DNA from: Oreocharis arfaki
Lineage: Eukaryota > Chordata > Aves > Passeriformes > Paramythiidae
Reading direction: 5' to 3'
Assembly: GCA_013398015.1 (NCBI GenBank)
Contig: VZRR01007845.1
Coordinates: forward strand, 178,231 to 242,230
Length of the DNA: 64,000 nucleotides
Below, in pieces: positions 39,150 to 51,848 of the stretch. The notes beneath the pieces were generated by a model that was not told the origin of the DNA, ran no database searches, and saw only the letters and a program-made list of their open reading frames with translations. Each line of letters starts with the position of its first letter. Position 1 is the first letter of the stretch. A program made the translations under genes and the position numbers.

Positions 39150-42100
39150 AAGAACTGTAACATCCTTTCCTCTCAGGCTAACAAATCTACAGACCAAGAG
39201 CCAGCAATGTCCTCCTTCACAGGTCCCCACACTTAACGAAAAGGGATCCCCAGTGTGCAGGAGGAGAGAAAACTGGCATTGCAGCAGGAGCAGTGAGACT
39301 CCAACTCTGAATGCAAAGCCTGCACTACACCTTTAACCCCCAGAATCACACATTTGAGGCTTCCAGGTTTCCATGTTTTTTCCAGGAATGAAGGGCAGCA
39401 CATTATTAATAACAGCCTCAGGCAAATGGAATGACATCACCAGCATTCTCCTGCAGACATCCCTGACTTCTCCATCACGCTATTTGTTACTTACACTGGT
39501 TTTGCTGTTATTTGTAATTTCATGTACATTTAGATGAAATATGTATGAGGGCATCACACAGCAAAATCTCAAGCAGGCTGTGCCTCCTCCACAAGCATTC
39601 TTCTTCCCTACAGGAAACCTTTTAGGTGCATGGAGCTTTATCTTCTCCTCTGTAGTGAAATTTCACCAAAAAACCAATCGAACCATTTTACTAGTTTCCT
39701 GGCTGATCTTTTTAGCAAATACGTTTTCAACCTTTGTGCCAGAGTGCAGGTTATATGAAAGCAGTATGTGAAGAAATGCAGTTTTGAGAAACAAAGAATA
39801 CTAAAAAAACCAAAGCCATAAAAAAGTAATTTTAAATAACAGTCTAACAACACCTAGGAGAGACTGCATCTTAACTTCATTTACTCTTCACTCCTAAGCT
39901 TTAAAGACATTTGAGACACACAGTTCCGATAGAGAAATTCAGAGTACCTAGTGTGTATTCAAGAGACACTGAAACAAGAATATCATTTTTATGTAAAATA
40001 AAGCATCATCAAAAAAGTCACATTGAAGAGTGAGTCACCCTCTTTTGCATGCTATCCTTAGCTACCAATGCCACCACTGGTTATACAAATAAAGACATAA
40101 AGTTAAGAAATTAATTTAAATTAGCATCTCTGAGCAAAATGTAAGTACAGGTCCGATGTACGTAACACAGGGATGGAACAGTGACCAAAAAAGCCCAAAG
40201 AAAAAATTTTATACCTTAGATATTTTCAGAAGTTAATGTGAACTAGATCAGCGACGTGCATTTTTATTGTCTGTTAGCCAGGATATCAAATTTGTACAAT
40301 ATATCACTGATGCCAAGAGAAAGACCTGGCAGAAGGAATGCTTAGCTTTGGAACTGGTTGTCCAGTGTGGAAAGGAGCAGAAATTACGCTGATGGAAGGT
40401 GAAATGGAGGGAATGGGCATGGAAAGCCACAGGTAGCATTAAACACTGAAACCACACTTATCTCAGTAAATCCATGGGGTGAAAATGGTTGAAGTTTCAG
40501 AAGGGAATGCAAAGCATTGTCATGCTTGCTTGCCCTGCTCCTGTTCTTTATCACTGCTGCTCAAGACTGGACATCTTTTATTTGCTGTAGCACTGTTAGG
40601 TAATAAAAAGTGGTGAAACAGGAAAACAGACTGGAGAGATGCTACAAAGAGCAGCATACCACTGCCTACCAAAGGTGCAATCCAGGTGGAAAGCAACATC
40701 TGATTCAAATTCACTTTCACATCTAATGAAACCTGGTGGCAAACCTCAACTGGCCTCAGTGTGTCCCCATCTGAAGTGAAAGATAAGGTAGAGTTCTGTG
40801 GGCTAATGGGATTGTTGAAAGGAATCGTGCACATAGCCAGGCCAATAATTTTGTCTGCATTCTCTTGTGCCCTCCTGCCCTTCCACTCACTCGTTTCATT
40901 TGCATACCATGATTGCTTGTTGCAGCATAAATCGTTCAGGGCAGGAACTCTGACTGATGTTTGCACAGGGCTCCAAACAGCAGGGAGCATTCAGTGCAAG
41001 CCTCTGGCCTCTACCAAAACAGAAATGGTAGGAAATAAGACAGGATGACAGCTGAGGGTAATGGCACATCAGTAATCTTAATTCTCTGAGAGCAGCACCA
41101 GACTTAGAGTGAGCGGCAGAAGGACAAGCAGTGCAGGAGGCATTTTACCTCCGACACATGGCTACATGACTCACATTCTAGTCCTTTCTTCAAACTCACT
41201 TCCTCTGAAAGGCAATTTGTTCATGCTCCACAGCTTCACTTATTCTATATTAATAAATATCAGCTGCATAAGAAAGCCTAAGTTTAGCTTTTATTCTTAA
41301 CCGAATGCTCATCATCTCCAGCAACATCCCCATTTTTCTCCTGTTTGCTCCTCTCTTCCATGCCTCTTGTTGATCCACTTTGGCTTCAGCCTAACTGAAT
41401 ACAGTAGATCCATCAAAAGGGCTCTCCTATTCCTGTCTGTAAGTGAAACTTTAGACCTGAGCCACTGTTAATTCATTTTAATTCATGTTAATGCACAGAA
41501 GGCAATGAAACTGGCACAGCAATAGGGCATCACCGTAACACATGGGGAGCTTTGCTGCCACTGGCTTCAAAACGAGGATTCTTTTCCTTTTGGTAAACCT
41601 TGTGTTCACAGCACTTCTAACTTCAATATTCTACAGTTTGCTTTACTGCTCACAGAAGAGTCCAGGTTTAGTGTTTCCTCAGATCTCACTCTGGTTTAGC
41701 ATTTCTATATCCCAAGAAATAGGTACAAATATTAGCTAGGGAGCAACATTGTTTTGTCTCTGATCAGAATGTTAAAAGACAATTTACAGTAGAAACACTC
41801 TGGTGGTCTCTCTTAAAAGCATATCACAGAAAAACCTGTATTTTCAGGGGCTAAGGAAAAAAAATTCTTGCTGCATGCCTTGGTTTCCATCATAATATAC
41901 TAAAAATTCAAAATAACAAAATTTGAGATTTAGCTACTTTGACAACACTGTTGATACCACATCTCTACTTGTTTTGGTGATATTTTTAGAAAGTCAGAGA
42001 TGTTGCCAATTTGCCTAATTTCTTATAGACCAGGGCAAAAATTAAGGACTCCTTTAACCTCATCTGTCTTTGTGAAGCTACACCAATTCACACTGACTAA

Positions 42101-43212
42101 ATTTGACTCAGTACTGCTCTCATATAGCCCTCAGATTTCTCAACAGATTTTCTTACGGATATTTTCAAAATTTCATGAAGTTTCTGGGCCTTATTATTCC
42201 TCTAATCTCATCCGTGCTGTATCCCTTGCATCTTATCAAACAGAATTCAATTCCAACAGCTTTACATTAATGTAACATCACAAAACGTTCCTGGAACTGG
42301 TGTTACTGACCCTATTCCAGGTAAAATCAAACGAGAGTTGCATAGCAGAGTGGAATTAGGCTCTCAATCTCAGTGCAACAGAAAAATAAATCGTATTCCC
42401 TTTGGTTTTCTGAGGCATCTGCTCCAAAAGATTACTTGTACACACATCTCAGAGTTTCGAAAGACATTCTCCAATCCTCCAGCACACAAGGTCTCAAAAT
42501 AACATGGCTAAAGAGAGCTTGTCTGATTTGCCTCCCAAACACAATGTGCTCTTGTTTTTCTTCACTCCCACTCTAGTTCCACACAAAACTTTGTCTTTCC
42601 AGCAGCATAAAAGTGAGTACATCTTTTTCTGTCATACATGGAATTTTTAGCATACTTTTAAATAATTAAGTGAGCAGAAAAGGGAATATTACATGGCCTG
42701 TTAATTATTGCCAGTTTTTAACTTGTTCTTCCTGTTCTGAATATCATCCATACACCTGTCTGAAATAGGTGCAAGCAACCACAGAAGGAAAAAACTGGTT
42801 CCTCTTCAGATCTCAGCCTCTGCTACACAGTCGTTTCGTAACACCTTAAAGAAAAAACCATATTTTTAAAATAAAAGGAGATGTTGTCGACCTTTGGAAA
42901 GCAAGAAGCACCCACGTGGTCAAACTAAGCAATATTAGCTCACGAAAACTGGCTAATAAAATGAGAAGATTTGTTTGCCACATGAAGAAAATGTCAGATA
43001 CAAAGCTTTCAAAGCGGTCTGATTAAAGCCCTAGAATGCCTCATACAATCAGAGGCTTAAAACCAAAAGAAGGTAAGTGGATTATAGATAACACCGACTA
43101 CTTAAAGGTTATCAGTATTTCCAACAGAAAATTCCTCACCTCACTTCATTTAGTGCCACCTATGTCCAAAAGCAGTAAAAAATAAACCAAACTCTGCGCT
43201 AAGCTTTCATCC
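39150..43212. other. Unique DNA, no supported gene
   Basis: The longest open frame is 156 codons on the minus strand (40520-40990), with one hydrophobic stretch and no recognised domain. No splice or promoter evidence accompanies it. I found no recognisable repeat. The stretch from 41.3 to 43.2 kb holds only short frames. Confidence 0.5.
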
Positions 43213-43593
43213 TCGCTCCCTCACCTTCCCTTTTCACAGACGCAGAGCTCAGGCTCCCTCCCCGAGACTGCCAGAGCGGTAACCGGGACTGATTCCCGGA
43301 GCCTCGGGCAGACACCCAGCGTGGGTTTGCTCCGTGGGCAGGATGCCCCGGGTGAGCAGGGTGCCAGAGCGGGAGCAGCCCTGGGACTGGCACCTCTGGC
43401 TGCGGTGCCGCCGGTGCAAGCTGAGCTGGGGCCGGGAGCGATGGGACCCATCCGTCCCGGCACTGCGGGATCCAGCACCGGCCTGAGCGGGAGCTGAGTG
43501 CACGATCCACCTCCTTCGGGCACTGACCATGGGCCCGGGTGTGTTTCAGCCCCGTTCCTGCTGTCCCCACGCTGGCAGGGGGCTCTGCACGGC
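43213..43593. promoter_or_regulatory. CpG-rich island (candidate promoter or first exon)
   Basis: This is the only strongly GC-rich stretch in the window. Counting by eye gives 27 CpG dinucleotides in roughly 380 bp, at about two-thirds G+C, against AT-rich, CpG-poor flanks. That is near the classic island threshold. All three minus-strand frames are open through much of it, as expected from low stop frequency in GC-rich DNA, so this is not evidence of coding. A consensus donor exists on each strand: GG|GTGAGC at 43352 on the plus strand (just after an ATG at 43343) and GAAG|GTGAGG at about 43222 on the minus strand. No TATA box is evident. It may be the promoter and first exon of a gene or long non-coding RNA, or an orphan intragenic island. 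Direction is undecided. Confidence 0.5.
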
Positions 43594-44829
43594 TGAGGCA
43601 CAGTGACAAATCTCAGACTTGCTTGTCAAACCCTGAGGCTGCTCTGCCACCAGTCCCAGCGACCAAAGGTCGCACTCAAATACACACCGAGAAATAAAAA
43701 ACCTCTGGGCATTTGCGCATCACTTCAGCAACACAAAGCACTTTTACAAACAGGAATTGTGCCCGTGCTACGGAGTTGTGAATTTACAAACAGAACCCAT
43801 TTGCCCTGTGTGTGGATACACTGGGAAAAGAGCGAGTTCTACAAAGTCCTTATGACAATACAGAAGTCAAGAATTAATGCAGAGCATAATGAAGCCACAA
43901 AAAAGCACAAGATCACAGTAACTGCATTTACTTGAAACAGCTGCTGTCAAGTTCCTCAGCTGGAAATTAAAAACCAATAAGAAGAAATTATTATGAAACT
44001 TAGAAAAGAAAAATCTTATGGTTTAGGGTAATTTCATGTTATTAGGGTAATTTTAAGACTCATTTGTTGCCTGCCACATATTCTTGAGTAGTATTATCCA
44101 ACATATTTTATAATTTGAAAATATTGGAAGACAGCAACTTTCTTTAGCCTCCCATTTCATCAGCAGCATCTCCTTCTATAATGCAAATATTTGTGTTGCA
44201 GCTCCTCCAAAGCAAAGCAACGCACACGACCAAAGGACACGGATCTAACTATTCCTCAGCTACCCATGTTCCTGTCTGCAGCTGACTGCTGCTAAGGAAT
44301 GCAACACCAGACCTTAAAATGAGAACTCTGAAGTTATTTTCAAACTCAGGGCTACCTCTGCAGGGTTTTTTTTCATCTCCACAGCAAGTGTTTTATTCTG
44401 TCTGCATGTGGGCATTCAGTGCCTTCACTGAGATGGAGCAATTAGGACATATTTATACAACCACTGGGAGGTAATCTGCTTTAATTTTTTTTTGTAATGG
44501 AAGGACAGGGGGTAACAGGTAAGGAAAGAAGTGAATACTGACCTTGTCAGAACTTTATTTTTTTCCCCCCTAAAGCAATGAAAAAAAACATTCTTTCAGA
44601 AAAATATGGGATTGAGCCAGCAAATACAGCATTTGCATAATAAGTCCCAGCAGGCTACACACTACAGAGTAAATTACTATTGGGAAGTATTCCATATAGA
44701 TGATAATTTTGCTGGATACTCTCTACAGAACAACTCAAGAGTAGAGATGCATAAAAGTTGTCATTATTCATAGAAATTCTGTATACATCTCCGCAGATGA
44801 AAAGAAACGCAAGGAAATATATGACAAAA

Positions 44830-45000
44830 GTGTGCATATTATTGAAAAAAAAATTATATGTTTATACAAATATAATCTAATATCTGTATATTACAACAAT
44901 CATGCAATATATGTATAATAATTATATGTAAATATTTACAGAGACACAATGTATAGGTGTATAATATATTAAATATAAGTAAAATCTGTGTGTAACATGA
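44830..45000. repeat. AT-rich low-complexity tract
   Basis: The tract is almost entirely A and T, with irregular 'tatatg', 'ataatta', 'atatatgtata' and 'taatatattaaatata' words. It is not a clean tandem repeat. The sequence is consistent with low-complexity AT-rich DNA. Confidence 0.6.
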
Positions 45001-46225
45001 TGAAAATTGATGTGAAATTGCAGTGCAACAGTAATTTTCTAGGCAAAAGCCCAGCAGGTAAAAGATGTCAAGGCCCAAGAAGTCTTAAAAAAAGAACCAG
45101 TACATTTTTTCACACCATCACATTAGATTAACAGTGTGAACAACAGCAAACAGAGAAAAGGTGGAATATGGAAATCAATAATCTTTGTCAAAACAGTAAG
45201 GAGAAACTGTCAGGCTTATGGAATTGAGCTGCAGGTCCCTGTATTAACTCAGATATTCTGCTGTCAGTGTCCAGCGACACTGAAAACAAGGATTGACTTG
45301 TTTTCCTCAGCACTGTCAAAGACTGGCTGTATTTTACCTAACCCCACTGTAAACCTTTGGCAAACGTGCCCACAGCACCTCGTTTAGTAACTCAGAATCT
45401 GAGACAGTCAGCTTTTCAGCAAGTCAAAAGAATCACAGAATAATTCATCAGAATATTGAATAAATTTAAAAAAATAAAAATAAACCACATATCCCTTCTG
45501 TAAGCCTCCAATGTGAATTTACAAATATCTTTCCTAATATTTATCATAAAACATCATCAACCTCAAGCTCAAAGTACAGATTCAGTCACCACATGACAAA
45601 CCTATTCAAGAGTCCAGATGGAGTTTCCTATTCCATTTTCTCCCTGAGCAGTACCTTGACAGTAGGTGCTGCCTAGCACGGCCAGTTTAACTCTTGTGAG
45701 AATCTCACTCAACTCCAAAGACTTCTTCATGACTTCAGAGAAAATCTTTTATGCATATAAATCTCAAGGATCAGTTTGAACACAGCTCCAAATTTACACT
45801 CATCGTATCTGGGAAGACTCTCATCTCTGAAACTGTGGAAGGAATAAAAAGAGCCTGTCACCCTTCGCACCATCCCCTCAAAAATCCAACAAACCCAACT
45901 TGACATTTTCAATTAATCCCCTCTTTCCTCAGAAGCTGAAAAACACCCAGTCATAATCCAACAGGGAGTTTATTACTAGTCTTCAAATGCAGACTATGGA
46001 AGCTTTTGGGAGCTCTCTAATCTTTAGTTGAGAGTCAGATATTATTTGAGTGAAAAATTAAGCTGATTTTCTTCTTACTAATTACTTACTGGAAATTTTG
46101 TCCAAAACTTAATGCCACTGGATGTGTGCTAAAATTTTTATAGAAGCTGAATAGGTCAATTACCTTTTTTTTTTCACTTTGTACTGAAGTTTTCATGTTC
46201 CAGAACTGAAAAAAAGTTAAATAGC

Positions 46226-46263
46226 AAGTCTGGCAAGAATAAGAATAATAAGTCTGGCAAGAA
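46226..46263 (+). repeat. Short direct repeat, 14 bp twice
   Basis: The 14-mer 'aagtctggcaagaa' occurs at 46226-46239 and again at 46250-46263, offset by 24 bp and separated by 'taagaataat'. It looks like a small local tandem duplication. Confidence 0.8.
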
Positions 46264-48415
46264 AAACATCACTTGTTTTGCACACAGTTCCTTTTTTGCT
46301 CTAACTTCAAATTCCACCTTGTGATATTTCCAAATACAGTAAGAAGAATGCAACATCCTAACTACTACTCCTTTACAGATGTTAAAAACTAAAAAAATGG
46401 CCTGAGCATTTAAAAATATTTTCTTTTTTAATAAATTACACATGTCAAAGTCTATAAAATGGAAAAGAGCACAGACCATTGGGATTGTCTTTGTAAACCT
46501 ATTTTCTTTTTGCCTCTTATTAAATATCTTAAGCTAGCACAACACTCAAATAATTTGTATAACACGTGCTGCTGGTTTTCACTCCCATTGAGATATTGGT
46601 GTCATAAAACCAATTTCTCTTTTCTAATACCCAATGTCAGGTATTTCACTCACTGTGCAATGGACTTTGAGCAATTCTGTGTAGCCCAAAACATTTCCTG
46701 TCGGAGCCTCAAACAGAGCATGAAAATGGTATTCTGGAAATACAAGCAAAGCTGAACAAAACCAAAGAAAACCCCAAACTTCTAGAGCTGTAGCAAAATC
46801 AAGATGCAAGTCTGGGAGGACTTTGTGGTTTTGTTTTGAAACATTGGTGCAATTATAACTCCCAATCAGCTTGGTTGTGCATTCACTCCTTAAGAGACCT
46901 TTAATAAACTCGTAGAACACGTAAATTTCCAGCTCTTTACCTATGCCATTGCTCCATTGCTTTTCACTCCTGTTTTCCAAACAACGCAATGGTGACAGAC
47001 GTAACAGTGGGGAGCTAAGAAAGCAAAGGATGGGAGGCCTTCCCTTACTTGTAAGTCTGTAAAGACCCTGGGCTAGGTGAGACCCCTCCATCCTTTCTTG
47101 CAGCCTCCCTGTGCTCACAGGAAATGCTTTCAGATAAAAGCATAGCAGAGTGGACTGTGCTTTTCCATGCCAGCTTGGCTCCATGCACACGGAGCCTCAA
47201 ACAGAGCAACAACCAAGTTGCTCCAGCAGCCAACCACGCTCCTCTGGCTTCCTCGCCGCATCCCAAACTGTTCCGCTTGGAAATGACTACACCCCTGGCT
47301 ACAACTGAGCCTTTTTTCTTTTCCAGGTGACACTGCCACAGGGCAGGACTGTGAAGCAGGGCAAACCCAAGCTGAAAAAGCAGACTGAACACTCCCAGCG
47401 TTCGTGTGTTAGGCCGCACATTTCAGACTGCAGCAAAGCTCTCGAGCTGTCGGTGCTCACTGTTGTGGATCGAGCTGCGAGGCTCAGCCAGGAATTGGGT
47501 TAGAGTTACATAAACCCTAATTCAAAAAGGATTTCAGCTCATCGTCTGCTTCAGCTAACACAATTACAGAAGCAGCTTTGTCAATACACTGAAAAGATTT
47601 ATTCTTTGCAAATGTTCCTGTTGCATTTACAGTCAGAAGGGAATTAGGACAGAGACAAACGATGCCCACTGTGTAGGCAAAGCTTCCAAAGGAGACAAGC
47701 AATGGAGAGGAGTTTGGGTTCATGCTGACACGCCACAGATGGTGAGGAAGTGAACCCTCCCAAACCCATAATGGGGAGAAGAAAAAAACACATGCTGCTT
47801 CCCCAAGAGATGTCAGCCATTGCTCTGCTGACTGAAGGGGTTATGAAATAGAACTTTGTAAAATTTTTTAGTTAAAGCTGCTATAAAATTCTACAGTAAC
47901 TGGCCATTCACCTTAAACCACTGAAGCGTTTTAAGCAACTGATGGATTAAAAAAGCAGAAAGAACAAAAAATCCCTATGATATTGTCAGCTTGCATTGGT
48001 TTGAATGCCTCAGGAGTATTCAACTAAGCAAAAGGCATCCGAGGAAAAGCTCTGGACACTGATGTTATGATCTGCTGTTCCTCACACCTTCTTTAACATC
48101 CATATATCTACTGCCCCACAGAAAAGCTGTCTCATCACCACTGAGTGAGGGAAGGAGTGATCTCAGCTTTAGCACATGTTACTGGACTTTGTATGACAAA
48201 ACTAAACATATCAAGTTCTCCATGTCTCACTTGTTCAAGGTGCTGTTTATTCCAGAAGCTGGACTCTGCCTGCCTTAGGCTACACAGACAAGAAAACAGG
48301 GAAGAGCTCTGGATAAACCCTTCAGAATTAGGCAAGATATAGTATTAGGCCAAATAACTTTGATACTCAATAGATATTAATATTCAAATCCATAACTCTG
48401 TTCTCTCTCACACAG

Positions 48416-48532
48416 GTTGTTTAAAAGCTATTTTGACTGGGAGAGGAGTACTTGTACTGTTTTATGGCAACATACAATTGACTCATACATGCAGGGTTTG
48501 CTTGATGGAAGAGACATCTGGACCAGAATTTT
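48416..48532 (+). other. Candidate internal exon (unrecognised)
   Basis: The 117-nt interval is bounded by a strong acceptor ('ctctgttctctctcacacag', a clean pyrimidine tract) and a consensus donor, gtaagtagg. One frame is open throughout, entering and leaving at phase 2, so the exon is symmetric and could be skipped without a frameshift. The 39-residue peptide starts LFKSYFDWERSTCT and ends GLLDGRDIWTRI, with two tryptophans, which is unusual for chance AT-rich sequence. I recognise no family. These are the best-formed splice signals I noticed on the plus strand, yet pseudo-exons with such signals are frequent and no partner exon was identified. Confidence 0.27.
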
Positions 48533-51500
48533 GTAAGTAGGTTCTGTTAAAAGTAAAAAAGTTATACCTGAAAATATCATTTATATCAAGTCAAACTATA
48601 GGGGCTGAATCAGAATTCAAATATCTCCAACCTTTGGCACATCTGAAACACAGCATTGTTATCTCTAGATACTTCCAAGTGCTCCTGGTGATCTACACAC
48701 TTTCACACACCTGTGGAAGACACTGATATTATTAACTAACACAGAGCCCCAGTCAGGACAGGAGCTGCTTCACAGCAGTTTGCCTTCAAGTTTCACATCT
48801 GTTACATTCCAGTAATTGACAGGCATGCAAAATGACCTGGCATGCCTCTCATTTGGGGTTGGAATGTGCTGCAGGAACACACTCGCTCCTACAAAATGCA
48901 TTAACACATTCATGATGGGGCTCTTCAGGATTCTTTCTCAAAATAAAAAGACACCTCTCTTTTTTGAATTGTAGGTGAACCAATATTCACACTGGAGACT
49001 TTGTAATTATAAATTACCACTCTCACTCTCCAGTACCGGTCATAGCACTGCTCCTGATGACCACAAAGAGATTCGCCTGTAGCATGCAGCAAAATCCAGT
49101 TAAGTCATGACATCTTTCTGGATCTTTTCCAACCAGAACCAGATTTAACAGACTTCTGAGCAGCCAGAAGACTTGAGGGGTCTGCTTGGCAGAGTGAAAA
49201 CACAGAACTGAGAGAAGAGGCAGCAGCTAACCAGAGTAATGGCACACCAGTGAGTCCCATCAGATATCATACAAGAATTTAGCATTCTCTCATGAAACAA
49301 GCCAAAATTGTACAGGTGGGGATTTCAGGCAGAGAGATCAAGGACTTTAAAAGTCTAAAGCAGACTTTAAGAGTCCGTGGCAGAACACAGATGCAAACCT
49401 GAACGCAGTCTTTCTGTCATCTCTTGAACCAACCTTTGGGGTTCTGTTTTTGGATCTTTGAAATTCTTCAGAGGAAGGGGGGAAAAAAGGGAATTGCCTG
49501 GATACCTCTGAGAAAAACAGAATGACATATAAGGCAGCTGTGGGAGTATTAGAAAATCCTGAGAGTAAAGATAAAACAAGAAAAAGTACACATTACTTTG
49601 AGCCTTAGAAGAGTCTGGATTTAACTCAGTGGAAAGCAAGCAGAGAGCTCCTAGTCACTGTAATGAAATGCTACACTAACTGAGCTATAAAGCCATGAAA
49701 ATTGGTTCCTGTTCACACCAAATCACATTGAACTTGGCATTTCACCATGGGATGAAGTTCAGGTGCTTAATCTGCAAAGCAATGCAATTTTTGGCATTAT
49801 GTAGGTACATTGTCTACCTAATTTTAATACATTTTCACCACCTTGAAAAGTAGCACAAAAAGAGAGTATCACCTTGAAAAAGTAACGTGCTCAAAACACT
49901 TTGAGTAAAACATCTTCAGAGAAGAACAAAGCTTTGATTCATTTTAATTTCAATATCCCTCTATGACCTGTGGTTTCAGCCACATAGACATATTCCAGCT
50001 ATAAGATGCAGCTCATTAGTAGCTAACTACTCCAGTGCTAAAAAGGAAAATAGAAGAGATCTGTTAGTAGCAGCAACCATGAGAGAAGAGTTGGTAAGAA
50101 AATACTCCAAATCTTCAAATTAAAAAGAAAAGAGAGTAAACTCGTCTTTCAGAAATAAGAAAAGACATTTCTCAGAATCCTGCAATGTTGACGGAAGTTT
50201 TAGGATACCAGGATTCCTGATGGAAGAAGCCTTACAAATAAGTGGGAAATGATCACTGAACTGTGGTGTTCTGGGGCATGTCAGCCACTTAATAAGCTAA
50301 CAGCTGATCTCCACAAGTCAAGTTTTGCCTTGATGTAGTGCAGCCTTTGGGAACAAGTTATTTGAATTTACTCTCAGAAATGTCAGCCTCAGTGCTTACT
50401 GGTGTCACAGCTATTCTGAAATAGGGATCAGCTCTGCCCAGAGATAACACCACTGCAGGATAAACACCTGCCAGCTAAACTGACAGCTCTTCAAAGAGGC
50501 CTCCAGACACCAATCCCAGAAGAGCCAACAGCAGCTGAGTTAAGCTGGAGGTTCACAAATTGACCACGTGAAATGCTACCTCTCTCAGCCTGAAGCTTCA
50601 CAGTCAACGAGGTTCAGGAAAGCAAATTATATATATGACAAGATTCCTGCAGTTTGCAAATAAATTTTCATATAAACTCAATAAGAATCTACAAATCACA
50701 TCCTAAATTTAATGCATGCATCTTGTCAGTCATACCAGTATACAAACACCAGTCAGGATACATGCAACACAGTATTACTGTTACATCAGCAGCCTCAACA
50801 ATCACCATGGCTTTCCTAAGCTAAACAGAGACACAAATGTACAGTGGTGTCACTTGGTTGATACCAGTGGTGTGACATTACAGCCAAGCTAAGCAGTGAC
50901 AAGTATGGATTTCCTATATCAATCTCAAAATATACCAGCCTATGAATCTACAGAGAAGTGCATAACCCAAACAAATAACCTTTTAGAGGTACTGAGTAAA
51001 TTGATGCAAAATGGTCACGGTCCCATGCAGTGAATTCAACTGTTCTGAACTTCCCCTTCTCATTTTTAATTAAATAAATAGTGACATGAATTTCTTTAAA
51101 AAAAGAATCAGTTTGAACTAAATGAGCAAGTCTTCCACATAATCATAACATGGAAGTGACAGGATTAGGGCAGCACCCCCTACCCTCTAATCCTCTTTGT
51201 TAACCAGTTACTTCACCAAATGTAAAATGAGGCCCCACTTCTTGAGTCAACACTTTTTGGAGAGACCACTTGCTATCTACTTAAATATTTATTCAAGGCC
51301 ATTAAGTTGTACAATGGTAGAAAGGGTTAGAGCGCAGCAGAGAAGTCAACTGCAAGGTGCTGGGGCAAAATTCAAGTATTCCAGAAATTACTACCAAAAT
51401 AACATGTATGTACAAAGAAATAATTTCTTTAAGCCAAATAAATGCCATTTTGTGTATTTTTTAAAACAAATGGACCTTTAAATTACATACTGCCTCTTCT

Positions 51501-51808
51501 GTTTCTTCATTATTCCCTAATATCATTTAGGTTGTAACAAACCTTTAGACTGAGCCCAGCCTAACACAGCCAAGTCCACAGCTAAACCGTGTCTCTATTG
51601 ATACAAAGAGATATAAATCCAGACAGTGCAGTGGTACTGGATCTGGAATGCTGTAAAGAGGTGCAACACAGGAAACAAAAGATTTGGAAACAAGCAAGAG
51701 ACAATGCAGAGCAGATATGGAATTTCTCAGGAAAAATGTTTAAAAAAACCCAAATAGTTTTCTTGGGTTCCTCTATAACACAGACATTTAAATGCAGAAA
51801 AATGGGAG

Positions 51809-51848
<40 letters not shown>

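Larger units (their letters stand above)
43594..48415. other. AT-rich DNA with an AT tract and a short duplication
   Basis: The stretch holds an extremely AT-rich tract at 44830-45000, with repeated 'tatat' and 'ataatta' words. It also holds two exact copies of 'aagtctggcaagaa', at 46226-46239 and 46250-46263. The longest open frame in the window lies here on the minus strand (46624-47190, 188 codons). It is unrecognised and lacks splice, promoter or repeat support. I see no gene I can defend. Confidence 0.5.

Noticed and set aside
43199..43609. Three overlapping minus-strand frames of 93-136 codons
   Set aside because: All three frames are open because the sequence is GC-rich and stop-poor. 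The Pro/Ala/Gly/Arg-rich translations are typical of untranslated CpG-island sequence.
45430..45470. 'agaatcacagaataattcatcag' resembling a CR1 terminus
   Set aside because: Similarity stops after about 15 bases and no further CR1 block follows; likely chance.
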